Assembly (NCBI GenBank): GCA_964016885.1
Contig: OZ024740.1
Location: 1,574,595-1,638,594 of the forward strand
DNA from: Eledone cirrhosa
Lineage: Eukaryota; Mollusca; Cephalopoda; Octopoda; Eledonidae
Length of the DNA stretch: 64,000 nucleotides
Reading direction: 5' to 3'
Shown: positions 37,212 through 46,819 of the stretch, piece by piece
Layout of the letters: each line of letters opens with the position of its first letter
How positions within the stretch are numbered: the first letter of the stretch is position 1
The notes under the pieces: generated by a model
Databases searched by the model: none
Seen by the model: the letters and a program-made list of their open reading frames with translations, nothing else
Told to the model about the DNA's origin: nothing
Made by a program: the position numbers and the translations under genes

Positions 37212-37428
37212 GGCTGCAGGTAGCGGCTTGATATTCATTTCAACAAACTTTCCAGTTAACTAACATCAATGACTGAGACTCAAAGAATAATAATAATAAT
37301 AATATTAATAATAATAAATTTGAAGACTAAAATCCAAAGAGGGCTCGATAAGGATAAATATATATCAAATATATAAGAACCGTAGAGCAAATATTTATTA
37401 AAATAACAGATTAAAGTTTAAGCAAAGA

Positions 37429-37460
37429 ATCGCTGCTTTCACCCTTAACGGGATCTTCTG
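37429..37460 (-). ncRNA. Degenerate hammerhead-like hairpin
   Basis: Minus strand: CAGAAGA (37460-37454; consensus CTGANGA), stem TCCCGTTAAGGGT, then GAAAGC (from 37440). One core base differs. It is probably a relic of a Penelope-type terminal repeat. Confidence 0.3.
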
Positions 37461-38205
37461 AAACTAACAAAGTCAATCTGTAAACGCAGAAGTGAATATT
37501 TCAAAAAGCGTTGCAACCGGAGAAAGACAGGAAGACGATACTTTGGTTCGTGGAAACGTTCGCTGGCAAAGAACGGGGAAAAACGAATATAATACGTCAT
37601 TAATAGGAGCGGTGAAAAACAATTACATGCAAAGACAGGACCACGTTTATGGTATAAAAGAAGTCGTAGACTAATAATAAATATACATATATATATATAT
37701 AAGCAAAGGGATATTTAATTTGTTGGTAATTCAACAAATATATATATTTATAACTGATTCTCTATATAAATATATCATATGCAAAATATATGTTGTTTAC
37801 ACATGAAATTACATTTGTCATCCTATAAACAATTAAAGCAACATCATATCAAATTTAGCAGAAACGTTCTTTCAATGCCACCATCTTTACTAAGGTTTCC
37901 TTACTCTATCCAATTATAACGTGCTATATAAAACGTAAGTGTATTTATATATTTCGTTTACTTTCGAAAAACATATGTTGTTTGCACCTGTAATTACATT
38001 TCTCTCTTTTACAAACTGAAACAACGGTATTTCAATTTTTCAGAAAGTAAAACAATTATCTATGATTCCATTATTGAAATACATTACTTGAATTATTTTC
38101 CGCGATAAGTCCCCACAAGTCTGTTCCACTAGGGTTGACGTGGAGCTAAACAAGTGATCTAAGTAGGGGGTAGGTAAGTAGGTGTGTGTGTTGTGTGTGT
38201 TTGGT
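37461..38205. other. AT-rich sequence, nothing recognised
   Basis: Includes (TA)n at 37683-37700 and a diffuse repeated 'catatgttgtttgcacctgtaatta' theme at about 37785 and 37970. No gene. Confidence 0.4.
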
Positions 38206-38209
38206 GAAG

Positions 38210-38425
38210 GCGTGTGGCTGAGTGGTAAGAGAATTGGATTCACAATCGAGAGGTTCTGAGTTCAATTCTTGGACCCGGCGATGCGTTATATCCTTGAGCA
38301 AGACACTTTATTTCACGTTGCTCCTTCTACCTGGAGTTGCGAGTGATAGAGAGTATTAGCAATTGCGAAGACCAACGGAAACATTGTTTCCTCGGTCCGA
38401 TTTGACGAAAGCCAATCGACTATCG
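38210..38425 (+). mobile_element. tRNA-derived SINE, full length
   Basis: A-box TGGCTGAGTGGT (38216), B-box GAGTTCAATTC (38258), body 'ttgagcaagacactttattt cacgttgctcc' and 3' part 'ggaaacattgtttcctcggtccg'. The last segment recurs alone at 55315-55350. Confidence 0.85.
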
Positions 38426-38439
38426 ATATATATATATAA

Positions 38440-38525
38440 CCAAAAGTTAAGCAAGGTTCATTGATTAATCAATGAATATAGTTTTACAATAGATTAGAAG
38501 CACTCAACAAAAAAGTTTTCTGGAG

Positions 38526-38535
<10 letters not shown>
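38440..38535 (-). mobile_element. Fragment of the hammerhead-bearing element
   Basis: Reverse complement of 30070-30135: 'aataactccaga...gagtgcttctaatct.ttgtaaaact'. This ties the sequence downstream of hammerhead copy A to a dispersed family. Confidence 0.6.
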
Positions 38536-38614
<79 letters not shown>

Positions 38615-38625
38615 TAGATAACTAG
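38536..38625. repeat. (TA)n then (GA)n
   Basis: Pure TA for about 30 bases followed by about 40 bases of GA. Confidence 0.95.
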
Positions 38626-38639
38626 ATAATAGATATATT

Positions 38640-38785
38640 TTATTCATAGTTGTATAAATAACCTTACAAATCGATTGCAATTCTTTCAGAATGAAAATAT
38701 AAACAGAGCATATAAATAAATTTACAGTAGAATAACAACAAAAATGTTTTAAATATATACATAAATAACATTAGAAATGCTTCGG
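38640..38785 (-). mobile_element. LINE 3'-UTR fragment
   Basis: Nearly the same as 46835-46975 ('caattctttcagaatgaaaa tataaacagagcat...'), which is the 3' UTR of the LINE remnant at 46.8-47.7 kb. Confidence 0.7.
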
Positions 38786-38889
38786 TAACATTATAGATGA
38801 TGATAATAGATTGATTGCTGAAACAAGCGGGGATATACGGTTGAACGACAGAGGGGTGGAGGTATTTCATTCACAGAAACATTGACATC

Positions 38890-39250
38890 AATTTCCTTTT
38901 CCACTCTTCCATCTTCTACCCACACCCCTTCCACTCTTCCATCTTCTACCCACACCCCTTCCACTCTTCCATCTTCTACCCACACCCCTTCCACTCTTCC
39001 ATCGTCTAGCCCACACCCTTCCACTCTTCCATCTTCTACCCCACCCCTTTCCACTCTTCCATCTTCTACCCCACCCCTTTCCACTCTTCCATCTTCTACC
39101 CACACCCCTTCCACTCTTCCATCTTCTACCCCACCCCTTCCACCGTCTACCCCACCCCTTCCACTATTCCATCTTCTACCCCACCCCCTTCCACTCTTCC
39201 ATCTTCCACCCCCACCTCGTTCACTTTTCCATTTTCTAACCACACCCACT
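38890..39250. repeat. 30-bp minisatellite
   Basis: About 12 copies of 'ccactcttccatcttctacc' + 'cacacccctt'. The 30-base period keeps frames open on both strands (STLPSSTHTP on plus, VEDGRVEGVW on minus); a repeat artefact. Confidence 0.9.
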
Positions 39251-39369
39251 TCCACTCATTAACTCTGTTGCTCTTGACTTAATTGAGAGTGGAGTTGTAG
39301 TTAAGAAATTACGTGTTTATTATACTGTCTGTGGCACTAGTCACGTGTAGTTTTACATACATATACATG

Positions 39370-39600
39370 CTGCACAGGCATTACTTTATATCTGGAGATT
39401 TCTCTGCACTTGTCATCACATGGTACCATGGACCCAGCACTATGTGTCAGTAATTGTCACAAGTGTAGTGTTTGTACCAGAGTTTTCAAGTCACTGGCTA
39501 GACTAAAAAGTCACACTCGTTCAGTGCATCGGTAGGGGTTCTCCTACATGGATATAAAGTAGTGGCCGTACTCGAAAACGAGTTGGCAGCCACCATATAT
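39370..39600 (+). pseudogene. LINE 3' end with C2H2 finger, copy 3
   Basis: 'caggcattactttatatctg' to 'gagttggcagccaccat', matching 32065-32282. The finger region CSVCTRVFKSLARLKSHTRSVHR is readable. It ends at a TA-rich microsatellite. Confidence 0.75.
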
Positions 39601-39719
39601 ATAGTATAGTATTATAGTATAGTATAGCATATATATATATGTATATATATATATATGTGTATATATATATAAATATAAATTAGCGAGAATCGCATTTCGG
39701 CTATTGGAAATTAGCGAAA

Positions 39720-39905
39720 AAAATATATATATAGGAATATGTTCAAGACCCCGACGGCAGAGTTCGAGCCGTTTCGACGGCTATTTCTGGACTGAAATAG
39801 CCGTTGAAACGGGGTGTTGAACATTTTCCTGTTACCTACTCTACTACCCTAAGTATTGAGTACTCTGGTGCGTTATGGTCCATCTGGTTCCTTACCACAC
39901 TTCCT
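39720..39905 (+). mobile_element. Dispersed element with 19-bp hairpin, copy 1
   Basis: The hairpin arms 39769-39787 and 39794-39812 pair over 19 bases with one G.U and a 6-base loop (TGGACT). The following 'tgcgttatggtccatctggttcc' segment is found inverted at 54690-54735. Probably the terminus of a Penelope-like or related element. Confidence 0.6.
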
Positions 39906-39946
39906 TCGTTTTTATATATATATACATATATATATAAACGAATACG

Positions 39947-40043
39947 TACGTCTGTATACATATATGTATGTACGTATACATACTTATAATTAAGTAACAG
40001 CCGTACTAAGAGTGGGAAATGAAATTTCATTTTTTCCGTTTAT
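39947..40043 (+). repeat. LTR-like direct repeat, left
   Basis: 'tacgtctgtatacatatatg...aacagccgtactaagagtggg' through 'tttttccgtttat'; about 95% alike to 40362-40463 by eye. The pair brackets the hammerhead at 40147-40201. Confidence 0.8.
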
Positions 40044-40146
40044 CGTTTTCGGTGCACCCGGCCGATTAACCCACTCGATATGCAAATTGGGCTACTCAGC
40101 CGTTAATATGCATAAGGTAAGTATATACGTTCAACAATCTGGTAGG

Positions 40147-40201
40147 AAGGTATACGTTGCTGACGATAGCTAATAAGCTTGAAACTAGTACAGCGTTCCT
40201 T
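40147..40201 (+). ncRNA. Type I hammerhead ribozyme candidate upstream of Penelope-like ORF
   Basis: Helix I: AAGG (40147-40150) with CCTT (40198-40201), internal loop TATA/TT, then CGTTG (40155-40159) with CAGCG (40191-40195). Core CTGACGA (40160-40166). Helix II AGCT-AATA-AGCT flanked by a T.T mismatch at the base. GAA at 40181-40183. Helix III is the self-complementary ACTAGT, and cleavage is expected after GTA at 40190. Helix III has no loop, so a single strand would fold poorly; short helix III in such elements is usually interpreted as acting in a dimer. It lies about 500 bases before, and on the same strand as, the element ORF. Confidence 0.6.
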
Positions 40202-40361
40202 TGTCAGTGTTGAACAAACGAGCAACGATGGTTGCTAAACGCTACGGCTTAATACGGGATGTTTGTTTACAAACACACCGAGCATTATAATAAATGTTCG
40301 GTGAATCCATACGTGCATATATATATGTGTGCATGTATGTATATATATATACATACTACTG

Positions 40362-40463
40362 TACGTCTGTATACATATATGTATGTACGTGTACATACTT
40401 ATATTTAAGTAACAGCCGTACTAAGAGTGGGAAATGAAATTTCGTTTCATTTTTTCCGTTTAT
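40362..40463 (+). repeat. LTR-like direct repeat, right
   Basis: Partner of 39947-40043. Followed by TA/TAAGA microsatellite to about 40545. Confidence 0.8.
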
Positions 40464-40616
40464 ATATATATATATATAAGATATATATATATATATATAA
40501 GATATATATATATATAAGATATATATATATATAATATATATATATAAGGTGCGACGACACCCACACACGTATATATATCCTCTATTCCTCTTCTCTTTAT
40601 GTATATATATATATAT

Positions 40617-40692
40617 ATATTGGTACCCTTGAAATATATATAATAGAATAAATATGGTTTTATAAAGATAGTTTCCATTTATTAATATCATA
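40617..40692 (+). mobile_element. 3' part of the hammerhead A/B family, copy C
   Basis: 'ggtacccttgaaatatatat aatagaataaatatgg...' aligns with copies A and B from the 3' strand of helix II onward, including the helix III hairpin ATA/TAT and 'ccatttattaatat'. The 5' half is missing. The Penelope-like coding region starts within 10 bases. Confidence 0.65.
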
Positions 40693-40698
40693 TATATG

Positions 40699-41967
40699 GG
40701 GTCATCGGACTCGGCGCAATTAACGGATCTTGTGGGGCTTTTTATTAACAATACTTTACATAGGAAATTACCAGAGATGACCGGTGGTTTATATCGTGAC
40801 GATATGCTATTGCTTATTGAAAATAATAATAATTATGAAATCAACAGGAAAAGAAAAGAAATTATATAATTTTTTAATAACTTTAATCTTAAAGTAGAAG
40901 TAGAGAATAATTATAAAATAGTTAACTTTTTAGATGTAACTTTAAACCTTAATACTGGTCTTTATTATCCATTTCATAAAATCAATGAGAATTTAAACTA
41001 TGTTAACTTTAATTCCAATCACCCCAGATCCGTTAAAAACACTATTGTAAATTCTGTGCAGCAACGTATTTCTAGAATTTCAGCGAATAAAAATATATTT
41101 GAAGATAAGGCACAATATTATAACGAAGCTTTAAGTAGAGCAGGCTATAATAATGAAATTAAATATATTCATAATAAGGATGTGCCAATTAACCATAACT
41201 ATAATTATAATTATAATAGGAAACCTTGCACTAACTCGAAAATCAAAAGAAGAAATAGAACTAGAAATATATTATGGTTCGCTCCCCCTTTCTCATTAAG
41301 TATTAAAACTCCAATAGCTAAACTATTTTTTAAAGCTCTAGATAATTGTTTTCCCAAGACACACAGGTATTACTCAATCTTTAATAGACATACTATTAAA
41401 TTATCATACTCTACTACTCTGAATTTAGCGCAGAATATTAATAGAATTAATAATAGAAACTTAAAACTTAACCAGAATAGCATTAATACCTCTAGAAATA
41501 TCCAATATAATGTTACGGCTCCCAATAATAAGAATTCAGATAAATGTAATTGTAGAAATAAATCTAACTGTCCTCTAAATAATAACTGTTTAGTTAAAAA
41601 TATAGTATACAATTGTAATGTCAAAACCAAAGATAATTCCTTCAACTATGTCGGCTCTACTTCGACAGACTTCAAATCTCGTTTCAATAACCATAAATGT
41701 TCCTTTACGAATATTACCAAGAAATCTTCAACTTCTTTATCCAACTTATTATGGAATTTAAAATCTAAGAATATAAACTACTCTTTATCTTGGAATATTG
41801 TCTCCAAAGCACCATCTTACACAGCTCTATCCAAATTTTGTAGCTTTTGTGTAGAGGAAATATTCTTTATACTAAAATCTAAGAACTCTGTTAATTTGCG
41901 GAATAATTTATTTAGTTCTTGTAAACATCGGTTAAACTCAACTTTTAGATATATATATAAAATGTAA
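40699..41967 (+). pseudogene. Penelope-like element: RT C-terminal half + GIY-YIG endonuclease
   Basis: One frame of 423 codons with a single internal stop, TAA at 40867-40869. It begins inside the RT, which is 5'-truncated, and retains the catalytic GLYRDDML box (near 40785). Then VNFLDVTLNLNTGLYYPF (near 40925), a basic region, a Cys-rich linker (CNCRNKSNCPLNNNC, near 41545-41590), and a GIY-YIG-type nuclease (YNC-VKTKDNSFNYVGSTSTDF then SRFNNH, near 41610-41695) with FCSFCVEEIFF toward the end. RT followed by GIY-YIG is diagnostic of Penelope-like retroelements. The coding sequence is strikingly AT- and Asn/Lys-rich compared with the host exons. From the ATG at 41056 the remaining 303 codons are open. 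Confidence 0.85.
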
Positions 41968-42239
41968 TATATGTTCATTCTTCCTTACATAACGTTTTCT
42001 ACATCCAAACACCTATAATCTCTTCCCTCAGATTATATATATCAATATAATTCTAACCTTCCTAAATATATAAAGTACACTTATTAATTTTAATTTACTC
42101 CTTAAAACCTTTACTTTCTAATACTTATATTATCGCATTCTACAGAAATTCTTTTATGAAAATGTTTTGAAAAATTCTAAAAATTTTTAAAATTCTAAAA
42201 ATGTTTTGAAAAATTCTAAAAGGTAATATCCGTAGTGGT
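41968..42239. other. AT-rich 3' region of the Penelope-like element
   Basis: Non-coding, with a repeated 'attctaaaaatgttttgaaa' theme at 42160-42220. Confidence 0.5.
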
Positions 42240-42339
42240 AGAGCACTCAGTCCATGGGACTAGTATTGCCTGTGTGAAGTGACCGGGTTTCTGCGCATGC
42301 GCGTTCGTACGGTTGTCCTTCCTGTTCCTATAACCGTGC

Positions 42340-42389
42340 CCATTCCGAGCTGAGGATCTGCTAAGGGGAAACAATTGATCTCGGTATGG
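42340..42389 (+). ncRNA. Degenerate hammerhead-like motif downstream of Penelope-like ORF
   Basis: CTGAGGA (42350-42356), GAAAC (42368-42372), and flanks that pair as CCGAG/CTCGG plus CCAT/ATGG around a U/U bulge. Helix II is weak (CT/AG). The triplet reads ATC with an uncertain register. It lies on the same strand as the element. Probably the decayed 3' terminal-repeat ribozyme. Confidence 0.35.
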
Positions 42390-42428
42390 TGAACTAACCG
42401 TTGTGTGACCACTTCTATATATATAAAA

Positions 42429-43698
42429 ATGAAATAACAGGAGGCTGGACTGGTGTAAATCCTTGAAAGGTTTATTATACTATGATCATTTCAATGACCG
42501 GGTTCCATATGAATCCGGTGATATCATCAGGTATTGGAAAATAACAAAGGAATATGTAAAAAGCCATGGGTCCGAAAAATCAGAGACAGAAAGAACGGCT
42601 GACCAACTAGCTTCTCAGCCAGCCGCCCTCAAAGTGTTGGCACCTGAAGACTACCAATGAATATCTGGTGAGGGGGCGAAGGCTTATAATGCGCTACCAC
42701 CACTCCGTCAAAGAAGGGGAAGAAAGAAAGAAAGGGAGAAAGAGGTAGCGAGATTTATTTATTTAATGAACTTACGGAGAGAGTGTTATATGAACATTTT
42801 TTTTTAACTCAATAAGGTATTAGGATGGGATATAGAGTAAAGAATTCGATTGGGAGTCCCCGCCAGGGACTCCCAATCCTAATATCTTATCTAATATCCC
42901 ATCCTAATATCTTATCGAGTTAAACATTTTTTTCATATAAGACTCTCTCCGTAAGTTCATTAAATAAATAAATCTCGCTATTTCTATTTTTCAATTTACC
43001 ATTTTGCAATTAAATGTTTTTAATTTAATTTAATTTCATCCTATAACTCGCAACATACGTTTAACGTTCCAATCTTCGGTTCACACATTAGACCATACAG
43101 ACACCCATTATAGATTCTTAGGGCGGTGGATTGGCAGTATCGGTAGAGGGTTGGGCGCTATGCTTTGAAGCATATAGTTACTTCCCTTTATGATCCTAGT
43201 TCAAATCCCGCCGAGGTTAACTTTGCCTTTCATCCTTACGGGGTCGATAAAATAAAGTACCAGTAATGCACTGGGATAATTGCTGGCCTTGTGCCAAAAG
43301 TAGAAACAATTATAGATTCTTTGGGTAGCATTTTTTTCGCGGCATTTTCTAACATGAATGTAGTTTGACCCTTACACTACACTTCTTTCTCCCTTTCTTT
43401 CTTTCTTCCCCTTCTTTGACGGAGTGGTGGTAGCGCATTATAAGCCTTCGCCCCCTCACCAGATATTCATTGGTAGTCTTCAGGTGCCAACACTTTGAGG
43501 GCGGCTGGCTGAGAAGCTAGTTGGTCAGCCGTCCTTTCTGTCTCTGATTTTTCGGACCCATGGCTTTTTACATATTCCTTTGTTATATTCCAATACCTGA
43601 TGATATCACCGGATTCATATGGAACCCGGTCATTGAAATGATCATAGTATAATAAACCTTTCAAGGATTTACACCAGTCCAGCCTCCTGTTATTTCAT
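42429..43698. mobile_element. 1.27-kb nested palindrome
   Basis: Outer arms 42429-42743 and 43384-43698 are reverse complements over 315 bases with only a few differences. Each encodes the same 65-codon frame (MKGLLYYDHFNDRVPYES...) on opposite strands, so the frame is a duplicate, not two genes. Inside, 42747-42979 is a second hairpin whose centre reads GATTGGGAGTCCC/GGGACTCCCAATC. A SINE lies in the remaining loop. Confidence 0.9.
43130..43315 (+). mobile_element. tRNA-derived SINE (cephalopod body/tail), copy 1
   Basis: Box A-like 'tggcagtatcggtagaggg', box B GTTCAAATCCC (43198), body 'ggggtcgataaaataaagta' and tail 'ttgtgccaaaagtagaaac'. It sits in the loop of the nested palindrome. Confidence 0.85.
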
Positions 43699-43949
43699 TT
43701 ATATATATAGAGAGAGAGAAGTGTGTAACGAATGCCAAACACTGACATACTAAAAATATAACATCTAATTTGTTAACTCCATTCATAAAACCCGCACATT
43801 TCTGCTACCTACCTCATCTTCCTGTTAACATACATGCAATATATGATTGATTGATTGATGTATGTATGTATGTATTATGTATGTATGAAATTATTGCTTA
43901 CAGTGCTCAGGTGCACTACAACTCATCAAATATGCATGTATAGTACATA
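43699..43949. other. Unassigned, with (ATGT)n
   Basis: (GATT)n and (ATGT)n at 43846-43886; no gene. Confidence 0.4.
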
Positions 43950-44130
43950 GAATAATTGTTTCTACTTTTGGCACAAGGCCAGCAATTACCCAGTACATTA
44001 TTGGTACTTTATTTTATCGACCCCGTAAGGATGAAAGGCAAAGTTAACCTCGACGGAATTTGAACTCAGACCGCAAAGGGACGTAACTATGCTGGAAAGC
44101 ATGGCGTCCAACCCTCTACCGATACTGCCA
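43950..44130 (-). mobile_element. tRNA-derived SINE, copy 2
   Basis: Reverse complement of the family consensus, from the tail (attgtttctacttttggcac, 43956) to the box A region (ctctaccgatactgcca, 44114). Confidence 0.85.
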
Positions 44131-44226
44131 AATGTCAGGGAAGTGAATAGTATATGAGTTATGATATACATGTGTGCGTGTGTATGGAGGGGAAATATTA
44201 GGTGTAGCGTTGGTGAATCTCAGGAA

Positions 44227-44352
44227 GCATGGAGGTTTTAAAGGATGCTGTCCCGACAGCTAATAACTTATGCCGGGAGTTTGTTCCATGGAGGTTTTAA
44301 AAGATGCAGTGTCTCGACAGTTAACAACTGATGCAGGTAGTTTGTTCCATGT
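44227..44352. repeat. 63-bp duplication
   Basis: 'catggaggttttaaaggatg...agtttgttc' occurs twice in tandem (44228 and 44288) at about 80% identity by eye. Possibly LINE-derived. Confidence 0.6.
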
Positions 44353-44389
44353 ATGGATGGATGGATGGATGTATGCATGTATGCTCTAA

Positions 44390-44819
44390 AGTCAATGGCC
44401 ATCCAAAATCACCGGGAGAGATGACCCCTTAGCTTTTGTCGGGGCAGAATTCTAGGAGAAGGAAAACTCTGATATAACACCTGCAACCCTGATGGTATCC
44501 AATGATGTTGGCTTGTTCTTTTTGGTGGGTATCATCTTGGTTAAGAGAGTGGGACTGGCTTTGTGCAGTGCCTTTGCTCACTATAAAAGCTTCACGGCAC
44601 AGGCATTGCTTTATATCTGGAGATCTCTCTGCGCTTGTCGTCGCATGGTGCCATGGGCCCAGCACTATGTGTCAATAATTGTCACAAGTGTAGTGTTTGT
44701 ACCAGAGTTTTCAAGTCGCTGGCTGGACTAAAAAGTCACACTTGTTTAGCGCATCGGTAGGGGTTCTCCTACATGGATATAAAGTAGTGGCCGTACTCGA
44801 AAACGAGTTGGCAGCCACC

Positions 44820-44822
<3 letters not shown>
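44390..44822 (+). pseudogene. LINE 3' end with C2H2 finger, copy 4
   Basis: Longest matching copy of the 31850-32282 segment. The finger (CSVCTRVFKSLAGLKSHTC-AHR) is readable but frameshifted from its surroundings. It ends at 'ggcagccaccat' and an ATGT microsatellite. Confidence 0.8.
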
Positions 44823-44852
<30 letters not shown>

Positions 44853-44960
44853 TGTATGTATGTATGTATGTATGTATGTATGTATGTATGTATGTATGTA
44901 TGTACGTACGTGCGTGCGTGTGTGTGTATGGGTGTATGTATGTATGTATACATGCATGCA
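44823..44960. repeat. (ATGT)n microsatellite
   Basis: About 20 uninterrupted ATGT units, then GT/CATG steps. Confidence 0.95.
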
Positions 44961-45159
44961 TGCATGAGAGTGTATGTGTGTGTTTGTGTATATGTGTCGC
45001 TATACACCACACCAAATTATATCTATACATAAATTTGAGCGACTTCCGTCCGTCACACAATGTGTGAGTGTGCGTGTTTATGTGAATGTATTTGTGCGTG
45101 AAAGGAAGGAAGGGGATGGTGAAATAGCAAAACAATGGCTGGCGTTCCTTTTGCTACGC

Positions 45160-45460
45160 TGTGTGTGAGTGTATGTGTGTTTGTGTAAATGTGTGTATGT
45201 GTGTGTATTTGTGTGAATGTGTGTTTGTGTAAATGTATGTGTGTTTGTGTAAATGTGTATGTGTTTGTGTGAATGTGTGTGTGTTTGTGTGAATGTGTGT
45301 ATTTGTGTGAATGTGTGTGAATGTGTGTGTTTGTGTAAATGTATGTTTGTGTAAATATATGTGTGTTTGTGTGAATGTGTGTTTGCGTGAATGTTTGTGT
45401 GAATGTGTGTGTTTGTGTAAATGTATGTGTTTGTGTAAATGTGTGTGTGATGTGTATTTT
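45160..45460. repeat. GT-rich short tandem repeat
   Basis: 'tgtgtgtttgtgtaaatg'-type units, about 16-20 bases and irregular. Val/Cys and Thr/His frames are artefacts. Confidence 0.85.
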
Positions 45461-45780
45461 TGTGTTTGTATTTGCGCGTTTATATACTCATACGTGTAAA
45501 TGTATGCATATGCACACACACACGTACACGTCAGCGTGTTGAAAAAATTCTAGTATGCTGTATTACACATCACCATACTATATTCCGTCAGAACACATAA
45601 ATACAACACACTAAATCACACTATACATTATATATTATGTTTGCGTAGGTGTATATATTTATATATAAATATGCACACTCATATACGCGCACTCTCTCTC
45701 TTTTTTCTCTTTTTTCTTGCTCTTATTTATGCGTCATACATATGTATATAAAAATGTGTTTTTATATCAAAGCTCACATT
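45461..45780. other. Unassigned AT-rich sequence
   Basis: No frame or family recognised. Confidence 0.4.
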
Positions 45781-45784
45781 TATA

Positions 45785-45903
45785 TATATATGTGTTTGTG
45801 TATGTGTTTGTGTGTGTTTATGTGTTTGTGTATGTGTGTTTATGTGTTTGTGTATGTGTGTGTTTATGTGTTTGTGTATGTGTGTGTTTATGTGTTTGTG
45901 TAG
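45785..45903. repeat. GT-rich repeat, about 28-bp period
   Basis: 'gtgtgtttatgtgtttgtgt' units repeated four to five times. Confidence 0.85.
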
Positions 45904-46059
45904 GCGTGGAGTGTTCTGGATTGCAAAGCTGTGTCAGTGTAAATGAAGACGCCTTTGGGGAAATGTGTGTTTGGAATGACTGCAGAGTGGCGTAACTTAC
46001 CCTCACCTAGTCTGAGAAGAAAGAAAGAGGTTTGGAAATGTTACTGAGAGATCTTACTG

Positions 46060-46235
46060 AATGTGGAGGATTCGTGAGCTGGAATGGCTTTTCCAGTGCG
46101 TCTCCTTCACTTCCCTCCGGGGAAACCCTTCTCTATACTGTCCGTTGGAGCTGCGGGGCAGCCAACGCGTGGGCCCCCATTTGCTAACAATAGTGAGAGA
46201 TAGGGAGAGCGAGAGAGATGGGGGCAGTGAGTGAA
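46060..46235. repeat. Dispersed repeat, copy 1
   Basis: 'gagctggaat...ctctccggggaaac-ccttctctatactgtccg...acgcgtgggcccccattt' matches 57197-57320 in the same orientation. Family unknown. Confidence 0.6.
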
Positions 46236-46484
46236 AGAGAGAGGACATCAACATTTATTTATTTATTTTCATTTAAGCTGTTGTGTTAATGATAGAAATA
46301 GAAGTTTGGAAAGTGTTGGTCTATTAAATAGACATTAAATTTTAAGTCTTTTATATCAACTCATATGTACCCGATGTCATTTCTATGATAGTAAAGTGGG
46401 AGTTGTCTCCCCCTACATTTCTCATTCAGACATGAAAATCACACCATCTTAATCTCATAAGTTAGACATCGGAAACTTTCTGCT

Positions 46485-46622
46485 TTAAATTGGTAGAACC
46501 GTTAGAACATCGGACAAAATACTTTGATGTATTTATTCCGGCTCTTTACGTTCTGAGTTCAAATCTCGCCTAGATTAACTTTGCCTTTTATCCTTCTGGT
46601 GTCGATAAAATAAAGAACTAGT
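46485..46622 (+). mobile_element. tRNA-derived SINE, copy 3, truncated
   Basis: Box B GAGTTCAAATCTC (46556), then 'ttaactttgccttttatcc' and 'gtcgataaaataaag'. The 3' tail is absent. Confidence 0.7.
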
Positions 46623-46819
46623 GAAGTCTCTAAAAAGTCTAAAATCTGTCTCGAGCTCGGAGGCTGATAAGGCCGGCGTTTATCTCGGTTTCCGTGGCAA
46701 GAAGCGACTGAGAGTACAAGACCCCCACCCCCATCCTATGACATTATAATCGAAAGTCCCACACCCTTACCAGTGAAGTACTGGAGTCATTATAACTGAC
46801 TTTTCGGTTACCCCAAAAT

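Noticed and set aside
38791..39262. 126-codon STLPSSTHTP frame and its 154-codon minus shadow
   Set aside because: Produced by the 30-bp minisatellite, whose period is a multiple of three.
42463..43664. Two identical 65-codon genes on opposite strands
   Set aside because: They are the two arms of the palindrome and have no recognisable family.
44828..45519. Cys/Met/Val and Thr/His repeat proteins
   Set aside because: Microsatellite translations (ATGT and GT units).
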